From NCBI GenBank assembly GCA_017467965.1, contig JAFUJZ010000021.1:1-28612 (forward strand): a stretch of 28,612 nucleotides of DNA, written 5' to 3'. Shown here one piece after another: positions 15,656 to 24,377 of this stretch. Within the stretch, counting starts at the first letter, position 1, and every line of letters begins with the position of its first letter. Origin of the DNA: Clostridia bacterium (lineage in GTDB: Bacteria > Bacillota_A > Clostridia > UMGS1883). The position numbers and the translations under genes were made by a program. The notes beneath the pieces are model-generated. The model was not told where the DNA came from and ran no database searches. It was given only the letters and a program-made list of their open reading frames with translations.

Positions 15656-18600
15656 TTACTCCAAAATTTCGGGCCAAGCACGTGCAAGGAGTACGCATGC
15701 TTCTGCTCTTGTTGTGAATTCAAGAGGCTTGTAGGAACCGTCCTGGTAACCTGTGATAAGACCGTTAGTTACAGCGGCATCCATTTCGCCGTCGAACCAC
15801 CAAGAAATATCTTCAGCATCTGTAAATACATCCTTAGCGCCGTCTTCAGCTGCTACCCAAACTGCACTCTTAGCTCTTGCGATAATTGCAACTGCCTGTT
15901 CACGAGTGATGTTATCGTTAGGTCCGAAGTTGCCGTCACCGTAACCGCGGAGCATACCGTAACCTTCGGGAAGAGACATTGTTGCGATGATATCTTCAGC
16001 CCAGTGACCTACTGTATCGTCATAAAGTACGCCGTCTTCAGCTACTTCAAGACCGAGGATTCTGTAAACGATTGCGGAGAATTCAGCTCTTGTGATGTTC
16101 TGATCAGGCTTGAATGTACCGTCGTCATAACCCTTAATATAACCGTTAATTGTCATGATGTCGATTGTTTCATGTGCCCAGTGAGCATCCTTAGTTGCTG
16201 TAGCCGCGATATCGGGCCATTCACATTCGTGTTCGGGAACTACAACTACATCCTTTTCAGTTACTGTAAACTTGTAGTCGCCTGTGAGAACAGTTCTGCA
16301 CTTTTCGTTAGTAACCTTAACTGTACCCTTTACTTCGCCTATCTTAACACCTGTTACAACTACTACGCCGTCAACGATTGTTACTTCAACTTCGCCGTCG
16401 CCTGTGCCATTAAATTCAACATTTACGCCACCTGCGGGTACCTTTACAACATCCTTAGTTTCGTCAACCTTAACTGTGATGTTTGTATAAGATGTAGTGC
16501 TGGGACCAGGTGTGCTTGTTACAACCTTAACTGTAAGTGTTACGGATGCGTTTGTAGCCACACCGTCAACATAAAGTGTTGCTGTAAGAGTTGTTGTACC
16601 CTTCTTAAGACCCTTAACTGTTGCAATATTATTGGAGTCGCCGCTTGTAGCTGTTACTTCAATGATTTCACCGTCTTCTGTTGTCCATACTACTTCTGCT
16701 CTAGAGCCTTCGGGAACATTCTGAGGTGTTGTTGTGATAGTGATTGTCTTATTCTTTCCTACATTTCTTGTATCCTTACCTGCAAGTGCAAGAGAAGGAT
16801 CAACGGGAACTACTTCTTCGGGAAGAATTTCAAATGTATCTTCAGCTTCAGTACCTGTCTGACCAACTGCTACTGTGTATACATTACCTGCTACTGCATT
16901 GTCAATTGCGATTGTGATACCTGCTTCGAATTCAGCCTTTGTATGAACTACTGTGTATACTTCATCACCGTTAAGTGTGATGGATACTACTACGTTTTCA
17001 AGGTTTGTTGTACCCTTTACAACGATTTCAGCGTTTTCGTTGTCGCTAAGACGGAAGTCCGCGATATCATCAAGTGTGATTTCGTATACAATAGGTTCTT
17101 CATCGCTAATGATTGTGAATTCATCAGAATCAGAAGCCTTTTCTGTACCAACAACTACTGTGTAAACTTCGCCTTCAACTGCAGCATCGGGAGCATTAAG
17201 TGTGATACCTGCTTCGAATTCAGCCTTTTCGTATACTACTGCGTAGATTGTCTTAAGTCCGTCAACTGTTGTCTTAACAATTGCTACTGTTACGTAGTCA
17301 AGGTTTGTTGTACCGGAAACTGTGATAGTACCGTCAACTGTTGTATCTGCTACATCGTTAAGTTCAACTGTGTATTCTACTTCCACGCCTTCAATTGCAA
17401 ATTCATCGGAAGCGGAAGCTTTCTCTGTACCAACAACTACTGTGTAAACTTCGCCTGCCTGAGCATTGTCGGGAGCGTTAAGTGTGATACCTGCTTCAAA
17501 TTCAGCCTTTTCGTATACTACTGCGTAGATTGTCTTAGCTTCACCTTCAACAGTCTTAACAATTGCTACTGTTACGTAGTCAAGGTTTGTTGTACCCTTT
17601 ACTTCAATTGTACCGTCAACTGTTGTGTCAAGTACATCTTCAAGTGTTACGTAAGGATCTTCAACTACAGGAGGTTCAACATCGCTTGTAGCCTTAACTG
17701 TGAAAGTAGTTACATATCTCAAAACGTCTTCTTCGTTGTCAACCACACCGTCAAGATCGTCGTCTGTGTAACCACGGTAAACATTAACTGTTGCTGTAGC
17801 ATTAGCTTCTTCTGTTACTTCGATAACAAGCTGACCAACATTTTCTTCATGAGCATAAACCTTGATGCCATCTGCATCGTAGTTAGCGTCGAAGGATGCA
17901 ATACCGAAGTCGTTAAAGGAAGAAACAATGGGGTAACGGTTGTGACCGAAACCAAGTGTAAGTTCACCTACTGTGTCGCCGTCGATTTCAGCACCATTGA
18001 GGTAAACATATTCGCCTTCGTTTTCATAACGGAGAAGTTCTCTGCCGAGGTATGTGTTAAGGTGAACAAGTTCAAGACCGTGGTCGGAATCAATGATACC
18101 CATAACAGTCTTAAGTGCTTCTGTACACTTTTCATATTCATCTTTGATTTCAATGCCAAGCGCTCCGCTGATATAATCTTCAGCATTTTCAATTTTCTCC
18201 ATGTTAGCACCATTTTCTTCATCTAACATGTAAGCAATAACGTTGTTCATTGTATTGTAAAGAGCATCAACAGCATCTACATTGTTACCGCCGAGGATAG
18301 GTGTTGCATCACCGATAACTGCTTCAACGATGTCCTTTTTGTTAAGTGCAAGGATATCACCGCGGAGGCCGGGAATAAGATCAAGTGCGTAATCAACAAC
18401 ATCTTCACCAACAAGAAGGAACGCTGCCTTCATGTCGCGGTCAGAAATCATGTCAAATACGCCTGTGGTATTTTCTCTTGTAATCTGACCTGTAGCAAGC
18501 TGCATACCGATTTCGAAGTTGTTAACGATACCGTCAACCACAAGTTCCTTAACGTCAGCTACGAGATATTCATGGATAGAATCCATGTCGTCTACGTATT

Positions 18601-19210
18601 CGTTGCCTACAAGCTGGTATGCTGCAAGGTAAGCATTAGCCTTATCAGCATCTGCACCTTCAAATGCAAATCCATTAACTGCCATTTCTGCAAGCTCACC
18701 AAAGTAAACTGTAAGGTCATCAGAATAAGCATCAAGACCGTTAAGAGCTGCCATGGGAGCAGATGCACTGATTTTTTCGTCGTTATCTTCTTCGAAAACT
18801 GTGAAACGAGCAAGCCAGTCCTGGTAATCTGCATCATCGCTTGTTGCGTCAATTCTGCCTTCCATGATGTCTCTCATAAGCTTCCACTTATAAAGATCCT
18901 TCATAGTTTCAGCGCCGTAGAACTTAGTAAGTCCTGCGTTTCTGCTTTCGTCGAGAATGTCATCAACAAGTTTTACTGCCTCTTCTCTGATAGCATCACT
19001 GTTTGCTTCATAGTTTGTCCAAGCGTCATCTATAACGCTCTTCTGTTCGTCTGTCATGGCATTAAACTGATAGTCCTGCCAGTCCCAAACTCTTTCCTTG
19101 TAGATTTCCATGAGCTCACCGAGTGTTGCGCTCTCAGCCACGATACCAAAAGTAAACATGCTGAGACACATCGTCAATGCAAGCACAAGGCTCATAATGC
19201 GTTTTTTCAT
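15656..19210 (-). CDS. Large secreted SLH-domain protein with Ig-like repeats (1184 aa)
   Basis: A surface protein, probably a major cell-wall or S-layer component. ATG 19210 follows GGAAGG at 8-nt spacing; a GTG at 19219 is less likely. A signal peptide (MKKRIMSLVLALTMCLSMFTFGIVAESA) precedes a helical region of ~450 residues I do not recognise. Near residue 485 a DDDLDGVVDNEED stretch resembles a calcium loop. Three ~90-residue beta-rich repeats follow (about residues 520-608, 612-701 and 708-798), sharing GTTNLDYVTVAIVKT and KAEFEAGITLNAPD. Next comes a Big2-type Ig-like domain at ~803-897, another beta domain to ~990, and three SLH domains to the end (IKGYDDGTFKPDQNITRAEF, LRGYGDGNFGPNDNITREQA, ITGYQDGSYKPLEFTTRAEA). 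It has its own strong promoter. Codon use is biased and Thr/Val/Glu-rich, which fits high expression. Confidence 0.92.
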   Translation of the reverse strand: MKKRIMSLVLALTMCLSMFTFGIVAESATLGELMEIYKERVWDWQDYQFNAMTDEQKSVIDDAWTNYEANSDAIREEAVKLVDDILDESRNAGLTKFYGAETMKDLYKWKLMRDIMEGRIDATSDDADYQDWLARFTVFEEDNDEKISASAPMAALNGLDAYSDDLTVYFGELAEMAVNGFAFEGADADKANAYLAAYQLVGNEYVDDMDSIHEYLVADVKELVVDGIVNNFEIGMQLATGQITRENTTGVFDMISDRDMKAAFLLVGEDVVDYALDLIPGLRGDILALNKKDIVEAVIGDATPILGGNNVDAVDALYNTMNNVIAYMLDEENGANMEKIENAEDYISGALGIEIKDEYEKCTEALKTVMGIIDSDHGLELVHLNTYLGRELLRYENEGEYVYLNGAEIDGDTVGELTLGFGHNRYPIVSSFNDFGIASFDANYDADGIKVYAHEENVGQLVIEVTEEANATATVNVYRGYTDDDLDGVVDNEEDVLRYVTTFTVKATSDVEPPVVEDPYVTLEDVLDTTVDGTIEVKGTTNLDYVTVAIVKTVEGEAKTIYAVVYEKAEFEAGITLNAPDNAQAGEVYTVVVGTEKASASDEFAIEGVEVEYTVELNDVADTTVDGTITVSGTTNLDYVTVAIVKTTVDGLKTIYAVVYEKAEFEAGITLNAPDAAVEGEVYTVVVGTEKASDSDEFTIISDEEPIVYEITLDDIADFRLSDNENAEIVVKGTTNLENVVVSITLNGDEVYTVVHTKAEFEAGITIAIDNAVAGNVYTVAVGQTGTEAEDTFEILPEEVVPVDPSLALAGKDTRNVGKNKTITITTTPQNVPEGSRAEVVWTTEDGEIIEVTATSGDSNNIATVKGLKKGTTTLTATLYVDGVATNASVTLTVKVVTSTPGPSTTSYTNITVKVDETKDVVKVPAGGVNVEFNGTGDGEVEVTIVDGVVVVTGVKIGEVKGTVKVTNEKCRTVLTGDYKFTVTEKDVVVVPEHECEWPDIAATATKDAHWAHETIDIMTINGYIKGYDDGTFKPDQNITRAEFSAIVYRILGLEVAEDGVLYDDTVGHWAEDIIATMSLPEGYGMLRGYGDGNFGPNDNITREQAVAIIARAKSAVWVAAEDGAKDVFTDAEDISWWFDGEMDAAVTNGLITGYQDGSYKPLEFTTRAEACVLLARAWPEILE
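16820..17653 (-). repeat. Three tandem ~280-bp coding repeats in the large SLH gene
   Basis: Units lie at 17393-17653, 17108-17377 and 16820-17089. The first two are offset by 282 bp and share a 39-bp identical block (17499-17537 and 17217-17255), so they look recently duplicated or kept alike by gene conversion. The third is clearly diverged in both DNA and protein. Confidence 0.85.
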
Positions 19211-19291
19211 TAACTGCACCTTCCTTTATTTAAACTAAAATTAAATACATAATTGCATATTTATCGACACTACCCGATAATACACAGTAAC

Positions 19292-19320
19292 ATTGTAACA
19301 CAACCTCTGCCCCATTTCAA
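19292..19320 (-). promoter_or_regulatory. Promoter of the large SLH gene
   Basis: On the minus strand TTGAAA (19320-19315), 17-bp spacer, TACAAT (19297-19292). The predicted leader to the ATG at 19210 is about 75 nt, ending in an extended GGAAGG ribosome binding site. Confidence 0.78.
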
Positions 19321-19403
19321 GTATTTTATTCAAATTTTTATCATTTAAATGCTTTTATTTCCGCAATTTTTTCCAATTATACAATGTTTTTTTGCATTTG
19401 ATA

Positions 19404-19432
19404 TTGTTTTTTCTGTTTTCTTTTATTATAAT
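19404..19432 (+). promoter_or_regulatory. Promoter of the hisZGHF operon
   Basis: TTGTTT (19404-19409), 17-bp spacer, perfect TATAAT (19427-19432) in an AT-rich stretch. The start near 19439 gives a leader of about 30 nt. That is too short for a T-box or a histidine leader peptide, so no attenuator is seen. Confidence 0.75.
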
Positions 19433-19469
19433 AGAGAATAATATTTTCACAAACGAAAGGTACGGTTTT

Positions 19470-20642
19470 ATGAACAGACTCAAATCCCCTGCAGGCGTAA
19501 GCGACATTTACGGAAAGGACTGCCTTTTGAAAGCTCATACCGAAAATTGTCTTACAAGCGTTTTCGGGGAATTCGGATATAATGAAATACAGACCCCCAC
19601 ATTCGAATATCTGGATGTTTTTGGTGATGATATGAGCATCCCTACGGACGAATCTATCAAGTTTATCGATTCATCCGGTAAGGTTTTGGCATTGCGCCCG
19701 GATTTTACAACATCTATTTCCCGTGCAGTTGCGACGCATCTCTCCGAGGAGCCTCTTCCTTTAAGATTGTGGTATCTGGGCAACGTGTTCCGCAGTGGAG
19801 AAAGCTACAAGAGTGCAAAGAAAAAGGAATTTGCTCAGGCAGGTGTTGAAATCATCGGCACAAATACCCCCGAGGCCGATGCCGAGGTAATCGCACTCAC
19901 GATTAACGCACTTCTCAGAGCAGGGCTTACAGATTTTCAGATAGAGCTTGCCCATTCTGATTTTATTACGGGCATTATCGATGACTGTGGCATTTCGGAG
20001 GAGGATGCTTTAACGCTTCGCTCTCTTTTAGACAAGAAATTTACTATAGGCGTTGAAGAATTTTGTGACACTCATTCAATCGAAGGTATAAACCGCGAAA
20101 TTTTGACTGAGATTTCGCTTTTCTTCGGTGACGGAGAAGAGGTTTTGTCAAAATATAAGGATTGTGCTCTCAACCCTACAAGCAAAAACGCACTTTCCAA
20201 CCTTGAAACAATATATAACATTCTCCGTGATTATGAGCTTGAAAAATATATCACAATTGACCTTGGGCAGATAAGAAGCTTCAAGTACTATACAGGCGTG
20301 ATTTTCCGCGGTCTTACAACCACATCCGCTTTTCCCATCTGCGGCGGCGGACGTTACAACACCTTAGGCAGAAGATTTGACCTTGACCTTCCCGCAACTG
20401 GTGTTGCAATATGGGTTGACCGTCTTGCAGACGCACTTTTGCGCTCAGGTAACATTGCGCTTGACACTTCCCCCGATGCAATCATTTTCTGCTCTGACAA
20501 AAGCCGCAAGGAGGCATACCGCCTTGCCACACAGCTCAGAGAGGAAGGCAAAAGGGTTGTGCTTGACGTTACCTCTCTTAGTGAAGAGGAAGCAAAGGCA
20601 TCCGCCAAAAAGCGTAACATCAAAAACGTATATTTTATATAG
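19470..20642 (+). CDS. hisZ: ATP phosphoribosyltransferase regulatory subunit HisZ
   Basis: HisZ is a histidyl-tRNA-synthetase-like protein that pairs with short-form HisG to make active, histidine-sensitive ATP phosphoribosyltransferase, the first step of histidine synthesis. The 390 residues show class II synthetase core motifs: the N-terminal [29 protein letters not shown] (motif 2 side), [34 protein letters not shown], and a C-terminal [28 protein letters not shown]. It lacks an anticodon-binding domain of full synthetase size and lies directly upstream of short hisG (14-bp gap), which distinguishes it from HisS. ATG 19470 is chosen over the in-frame ATG at 19392, which lies upstream of the promoter. 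GAAAGG precedes the start. Confidence 0.93.
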   Translation: MNRLKSPAGVSDIYGKDCLLKAHTENCLTSVFGEFGYNEIQTPTFEYLDVFGDDMSIPTDESIKFIDSSGKVLALRPDFTTSISRAVATHLSEEPLPLRLWYLGNVFRSGESYKSAKKKEFAQAGVEIIGTNTPEADAEVIALTINALLRAGLTDFQIELAHSDFITGIIDDCGISEEDALTLRSLLDKKFTIGVEEFCDTHSIEGINREILTEISLFFGDGEEVLSKYKDCALNPTSKNALSNLETIYNILRDYELEKYITIDLGQIRSFKYYTGVIFRGLTTTSAFPICGGGRYNTLGRRFDLDLPATGVAIWVDRLADALLRSGNIALDTSPDAIIFCSDKSRKEAYRLATQLREEGKRVVLDVTSLSEEEAKASAKKRNIKNVYFI

Positions 20643-20656
20643 AAAGGCGTAATCAA

Positions 20657-21292
20657 ATGAGATATCTTACAATTGCGCTTGCAAAAGGCAGGCTCGCCGA
20701 GCTCAGCGTCAGAATTCTTATGGACCTTGGCTATGACTGCGGCGAAATACTTGAAAAAACAAGAAAGCTTATTTTTACAGACGAAAAAAACAAGCTTAAA
20801 TTCATATTGGTAAAAGCAGGCGACGTGCCCACATATGTTGAGTACGGTGCGGCTGACATAGGCATAGTAGGCAGAGACACTATTTTGGAAGAAGGCAGAA
20901 ACGTATACGAAATGGTTGACCTTAAGTTTGGCAAATGTAAGATGTGCGTATGCGGTCCCACAGCACTCAAGGGTCACCTTGCCGACCACACTCCCCTTCG
21001 TGTTGCCAGCAAGTACCCCCTTATTGCCAAGGACTATTTTGACTCCAAAAATATTGAAACAGAGCTTATTAAGCTGAACGGCTCTGTAGAGCTTGCGCCT
21101 CTCACAAGTCTTTCAGATGTTATCGTAGATATTGTCGAAACAGGCAAAACGCTCTACGAAAACGGGCTTGACGTTTTGGAGGAAATCTGCCCCTTATCGG
21201 CACGTATTATCGTTAACCGCGTCAGCGCAAAAATGGAAAGAGAACGTATAGGCGAAATCGTCCGAGCAATGAAAGCGAAGGTAAATTTATGA
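20657..21292 (+). CDS. hisG: ATP phosphoribosyltransferase catalytic subunit, short form
   Basis: HisG joins ATP and phosphoribosyl pyrophosphate to form phosphoribosyl-ATP, the committed step to histidine. At 211 residues it is the short form, which lacks the C-terminal regulatory domain and needs HisZ, encoded just upstream. Motifs include [38 protein letters not shown], and the phosphoribosyl pyrophosphate loop segment [29 protein letters not shown] precedes the ATG. It overlaps hisH by 4 bp (ATGA), indicating translational coupling. Confidence 0.96.
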   Translation: MRYLTIALAKGRLAELSVRILMDLGYDCGEILEKTRKLIFTDEKNKLKFILVKAGDVPTYVEYGAADIGIVGRDTILEEGRNVYEMVDLKFGKCKMCVCGPTALKGHLADHTPLRVASKYPLIAKDYFDSKNIETELIKLNGSVELAPLTSLSDVIVDIVETGKTLYENGLDVLEEICPLSARIIVNRVSAKMERERIGEIVRAMKAKVNL

Positions 21293-21885
21293 TTGCAATA
21301 ATTGACTACGGCGCAGGCAACCTCAGAAATGTTGCCAAAGCCTTTGATTATCTCGGTATTGAAAATATTGTCACCGATGATATCCCCACAATAGAAAAAG
21401 CCGACAAAATTGTGCTTCCGGGCGTAGGTGCTTTTGGCGAAGGCATGGCAAACCTTGCAAAAAAGGGGCTTGATAAGGTTTTGATAAATGCCGCTAAAAA
21501 AGGCACGCCCCTTTTAGGCATATGCCTCGGTATGCAAATGCTTTTTGACGAGAGTGAGGAATCTCCCGGGGTTTGCGGCTTGGGCATTTTAAAGGGCAGG
21601 ATTGTAAAGCTCCCCAAGTGCGGCGATTTGAAAATTCCGCACATGGGCTGGAACGACATCACATGTCGCGGAAAGCTTTTTGAAGGCTTGGACAAGCCCT
21701 TTGTATACTTCGTTCATTCATATTATTTAGATGCTGAGGATAAGAGTGTGGTTTCAGCCACGGTACACTACGGCATCGACATTGAGGTTGCTGTCGAATC
21801 GAACAACGTATACGCTACTCAGTTCCACCCGGAAAAGTCAAGCGACGCCGGCCTCAGAATGCTTTCAAATTTCGCAAAGCTTTAA
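21289..21885 (+). CDS. hisH: Imidazole glycerol phosphate synthase glutaminase subunit
   Basis: HisH hydrolyses glutamine and channels ammonia to HisF for imidazole ring formation. The 198 residues form a class I glutamine amidotransferase with the triad Cys79 ([12 protein letters not shown]), His180 and Glu182 ([12 protein letters not shown]). The N-terminal [11 protein letters not shown] and the oxyanion-strand [10 protein letters not shown] are typical. The start overlaps the end of hisG by 4 bp and hisF follows 14 bp later. HisH and HisF act as a heterodimer, which fits their being neighbours. Confidence 0.97.
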   Translation: MIAIIDYGAGNLRNVAKAFDYLGIENIVTDDIPTIEKADKIVLPGVGAFGEGMANLAKKGLDKVLINAAKKGTPLLGICLGMQMLFDESEESPGVCGLGILKGRIVKLPKCGDLKIPHMGWNDITCRGKLFEGLDKPFVYFVHSYYLDAEDKSVVSATVHYGIDIEVAVESNNVYATQFHPEKSSDAGLRMLSNFAKL

Positions 21886-21899
21886 GGAGAGAAAACAAA

Positions 21900-22658
21900 A
21901 TGTACGCAAAGAGAATAATTCCCTGTCTCGACGTCAAAGACGGCAGAGTAGTAAAGGGTGTAAATTTTGTTAACTTAATAGATGCAGGTGACCCTGTTGA
22001 GGCGGCAATCGCCTACGATAAAAAGGGTGCTGATGAGCTTGTTTTTTTGGACATTACCGCTACAAGCGACAACCGTGACACCGTTGAAGACATGGTAAGA
22101 CGCGTTGCCGAAAAGGTTTTTATCCCGTTTACTGTAGGCGGCGGCATTAAAACAGTTGAAGATTTCAGAAAGCTTTTGTTGGCAGGGGCAGACAAGATTT
22201 CTGTGAATTCATCTGCAATAAAGCGCCCCGAGCTTATACGTGAAGCCGCAGACAGATTTGGCAGCCAGTGCGTGGTTGTGGCAATCGACGCAAAAAGACG
22301 CGACGACAACTCCGGTTGGGACGTGTATGTTGCAGGCGGCAGAATAAATACACATCTTGATGCGCTCGAATGGGCAAAAAAAGCCGAAGAATTGGGAGCG
22401 GGCGAAATCCTTTTAACCAGCATGGACTGTGACGGTACAAAGGCAGGCTATGATTTGGAATTAACCAGGGCTATCAGCGAAAGTGTTTCTATCCCTGTTA
22501 TTGCATCGGGAGGAGCCGGCAATATGGAGCATTTTTATGAAGCCTTTACAAAAGGTAAGGCGGACGCTGTGCTTGCCGCAAGTCTTTTCCACTTTGGCGA
22601 AATCGCAATTAAGGACTTAAAAAATTATCTTTCTGATAAAGGCATAAGTGTGCGATAA
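21900..22658 (+). CDS. hisF: Imidazole glycerol phosphate synthase cyclase subunit
   Basis: HisF uses ammonia from HisH to convert PRFAR into imidazole glycerol phosphate and AICAR. The 252 residues form a (beta/alpha)8 barrel with the catalytic Asp11 in [16 protein letters not shown] and the second catalytic Asp in VVVAIDAKR. Phosphate-binding loops include FTVGGGIKT and [19 protein letters not shown] precedes the ATG. It is the last gene of this four-gene unit. hisA, which often lies between hisH and hisF, is missing here, so the rest of the pathway must be encoded elsewhere. Confidence 0.97.
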   Translation: MYAKRIIPCLDVKDGRVVKGVNFVNLIDAGDPVEAAIAYDKKGADELVFLDITATSDNRDTVEDMVRRVAEKVFIPFTVGGGIKTVEDFRKLLLAGADKISVNSSAIKRPELIREAADRFGSQCVVVAIDAKRRDDNSGWDVYVAGGRINTHLDALEWAKKAEELGAGEILLTSMDCDGTKAGYDLELTRAISESVSIPVIASGGAGNMEHFYEAFTKGKADAVLAASLFHFGEIAIKDLKNYLSDKGISVR

Positions 22659-22663
22659 TTTTC

Positions 22664-22692
22664 TTTACATTTCGGGAATTTTGTGTTACAAT
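22664..22692 (+). promoter_or_regulatory. Candidate rocA promoter
   Basis: TTTACA (22664-22669), 17-bp spacer, TACAAT (22687-22692), starting 6 bp after the hisF stop. The transcript would begin near 22699, about 72 nt before the rocA ATG and inside the left arm of the hisF hairpin. Confidence 0.65.
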
Positions 22693-22694
22693 GC

Positions 22695-22730
22695 AGACTG
22701 AGGAGCAATGAGCTTTTCAGTCTTTTGTTT
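22695..22730 (+). terminator. Hairpin with T-rich tail after hisF
   Basis: A 7-bp stem (AGACTGA 22695-22701 with TCAGTCT 22717-22723) with an inner AGC/GCT pair (22704-22706, 22712-22714) is followed by TTTGTTTTT. It is 37 bp past the hisF stop and probably ends the his transcript. Transcripts starting at the overlapping rocA promoter would lack most of the left arm and so escape it. Confidence 0.6.
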
Positions 22731-22770
22731 TTAATTTATTTTTTATTATATTACACAGGAGGAAATTTAC

Positions 22771-24327
22771 ATGAACAGAATTTTTGTAAACGAACCCGAA
22801 CGCGACTTTTCTATCCCCGAAGTCAAGGCTAATATGGAAGCCGCTCTTGCCGCTGTTGAAGCAGAGCTCGGTAAAGATTACCCCTTGGTTATCGGTGGCG
22901 AAAAGATTTTCACAGACAAGAAAACAACATCTATCAACCCCTGTAAGAAGAGCCAGGTTATCGGCTATGCTTCTTCCGCAAGTAAAGAGCTTGCTGACAA
23001 AGCTATCCGCGTGGCATACGACACATACGAAGAATGGAGACTTGTTCCCACTCGCGTAAAGTATGACTACATCATGCGTCTTATCGGAGTACTTCAGAAG
23101 CGCAGATATGAAATCGCCGCTTGGATGATTCTTGAAACAGGTAAAAACTTTGGTGAAGCAGACGGCGAAATCTGCGAAGCTATCGACTTCTTCAACGCAT
23201 ACGCACAGGGTGCTGTATATCTTGAAGAGCATCCCGTTCCCCTTGTTGAATCCAAAACAGAAAACAACCGCAGCGAATACCGTCCCATTGGTGTAGGCTT
23301 GGTTATTCCTCCGTGGAACTTCCCCTTCTCTATCATGGCTGGTATGGTAATTTCTGCAGTTGTAACTGGCAACACAGTATGTATCAAGCCCGCAAGTGAT
23401 GCTCCTATCACAACATGCAAGTTTGTTGAAATGTGCGAAGAGGCAGGTATCCCCGCAGGCGTTATCAACCTCATCCCCGGTTCTGGTAGCGAAATCGGTG
23501 ACTTTGTTGTTGACCATCCCCTCACTCGTTTCATCAACTTCACAGGCAGCAAGGCTGTAGGATTGCGCATCGCAGAGCGTGCCGCTAAGGTTAACGAAGG
23601 ACAGAAGTGGATTAAGCGTATCATCGCTGAAATGGGCGGTAAGAACGCTATCATCGTTGACTCCTCCGCAGACTTAAAGTGGGCAGCTAAGCAGGCAGCT
23701 GCAGCAGCTTTTACGTTCCAGGGTCAGAAATGTTCTGCATGTAGCCGTGCTATCGTACTTAGCGATGTATATGATGAATTCCTCACATATTTCAAAGAAG
23801 AAGCTGAAAGCTACAAGCAGGGTGCTGGTAAAGACAACATGGATATCTGTGCTGTTATCAACAAGGCTTCCTTTGACAAGATTGCTTCCATGATTGAACA
23901 GGGCAAGAGCGAGGGCAGACTTATAACAGGCGGTACATATGATGATTCCGAAGGCTTCTACGTAAAGCCCACAATCATTGCTGACGTTGACCCCACTACA
24001 AGCGTTATCGCAAATCAGGAAATTTTCGGACCTGTTGTTGCAGTTATGAAGGTTGACACATTTGAAGATGCTGTAGACCTTGCAAACGCTACAGAATACG
24101 GTCTTACAGGTTCTGTATTCTCCGCAAACCGTGAGAATATCGAATACGCAAAGGATAACTTCTTCGTAGGTAACCTTTACATTAACCGTAAGTGTACAGG
24201 CGCAGTTGTTTACAACCACCCCTTCGGCGGCTACAACATGAGCGGTACAACAGCAAAGACAGGTACTGTAGACTACCTTTACAACTTTGTACAGCTTAAG
24301 TCAATTTCCGAAAACATTGTATATTAA
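22771..24327 (+). CDS. rocA: L-glutamate gamma-semialdehyde / delta-1-pyrroline-5-carboxylate dehydrogenase
   Basis: An NAD-dependent aldehyde dehydrogenase that oxidises glutamate semialdehyde (in equilibrium with P5C) to glutamate. The 518 residues match the RocA/PruA length and its characteristic N-terminus (NEPERDFS). Catalytic residues are visible: Asn183 in PPWNFPFSIMAG, Glu287 in IIAEMGGKNAIIV and the nucleophile Cys321 in FQGQKCSACSRAIV. C-terminal GNLYINRKCTGAVVYNHPFGGYNMSGT is typical of P5C dehydrogenases, which carry a KxTG and PFGG block. A strong AGGAGG precedes the ATG. It has its own promoter and terminator, so it is a single-gene unit. HypD in this window would supply its substrate from hydroxyproline; arginine or proline breakdown are other possible sources. 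Confidence 0.93.
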   Translation: MNRIFVNEPERDFSIPEVKANMEAALAAVEAELGKDYPLVIGGEKIFTDKKTTSINPCKKSQVIGYASSASKELADKAIRVAYDTYEEWRLVPTRVKYDYIMRLIGVLQKRRYEIAAWMILETGKNFGEADGEICEAIDFFNAYAQGAVYLEEHPVPLVESKTENNRSEYRPIGVGLVIPPWNFPFSIMAGMVISAVVTGNTVCIKPASDAPITTCKFVEMCEEAGIPAGVINLIPGSGSEIGDFVVDHPLTRFINFTGSKAVGLRIAERAAKVNEGQKWIKRIIAEMGGKNAIIVDSSADLKWAAKQAAAAAFTFQGQKCSACSRAIVLSDVYDEFLTYFKEEAESYKQGAGKDNMDICAVINKASFDKIASMIEQGKSEGRLITGGTYDDSEGFYVKPTIIADVDPTTSVIANQEIFGPVVAVMKVDTFEDAVDLANATEYGLTGSVFSANRENIEYAKDNFFVGNLYINRKCTGAVVYNHPFGGYNMSGTTAKTGTVDYLYNFVQLKSISENIVY

Positions 24328-24341
24328 TTTAAATAAATACA

Positions 24342-24374
24342 AAAGAGAGAGAGCCAAATTGGTTCTCTCTCTTT
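24342..24374. terminator. Bidirectional terminator between rocA and the zinc-ribbon membrane protein gene
   Basis: A 14-bp GA/CT-rich stem (24342-24355 with 24361-24374) with one G-T pair closes a 5-base loop. It is flanked by TTTGTTTT on the plus side and lies three bases from the convergent gene's stop at 24378. Confidence 0.85.
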
Positions 24375-24377
24375 GTT

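Noticed and set aside
15650..18226. An 858-codon open frame on the plus strand, extremely rich in cysteine and tyrosine
   Set aside because: It lies wholly antisense to the large SLH gene and its composition is the mirror of that gene's codon bias (few stops in the antisense frame). It has no ribosome binding site, promoter or recognisable domain.
19392..19469. Upstream in-frame ATG giving HisZ a hydrophobic 26-residue N-terminal extension
   Set aside because: The ATG lies upstream of the TATAAT box at 19427-19432, so it would not be transcribed, and HisZ is cytoplasmic and starts at the conserved SPAG region.
19211..19469. T-box riboswitch or histidine attenuator before hisZ
   Set aside because: The leader between the predicted start and the ATG is only about 30 nt, and no T-box sequence, specifier stem or His-rich leader peptide is visible.
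19470..20642. Histidyl-tRNA synthetase (hisS)
   Set aside because: It lies directly before short-form hisG, lacks a full-size anticodon-binding domain and has HisZ-like length.
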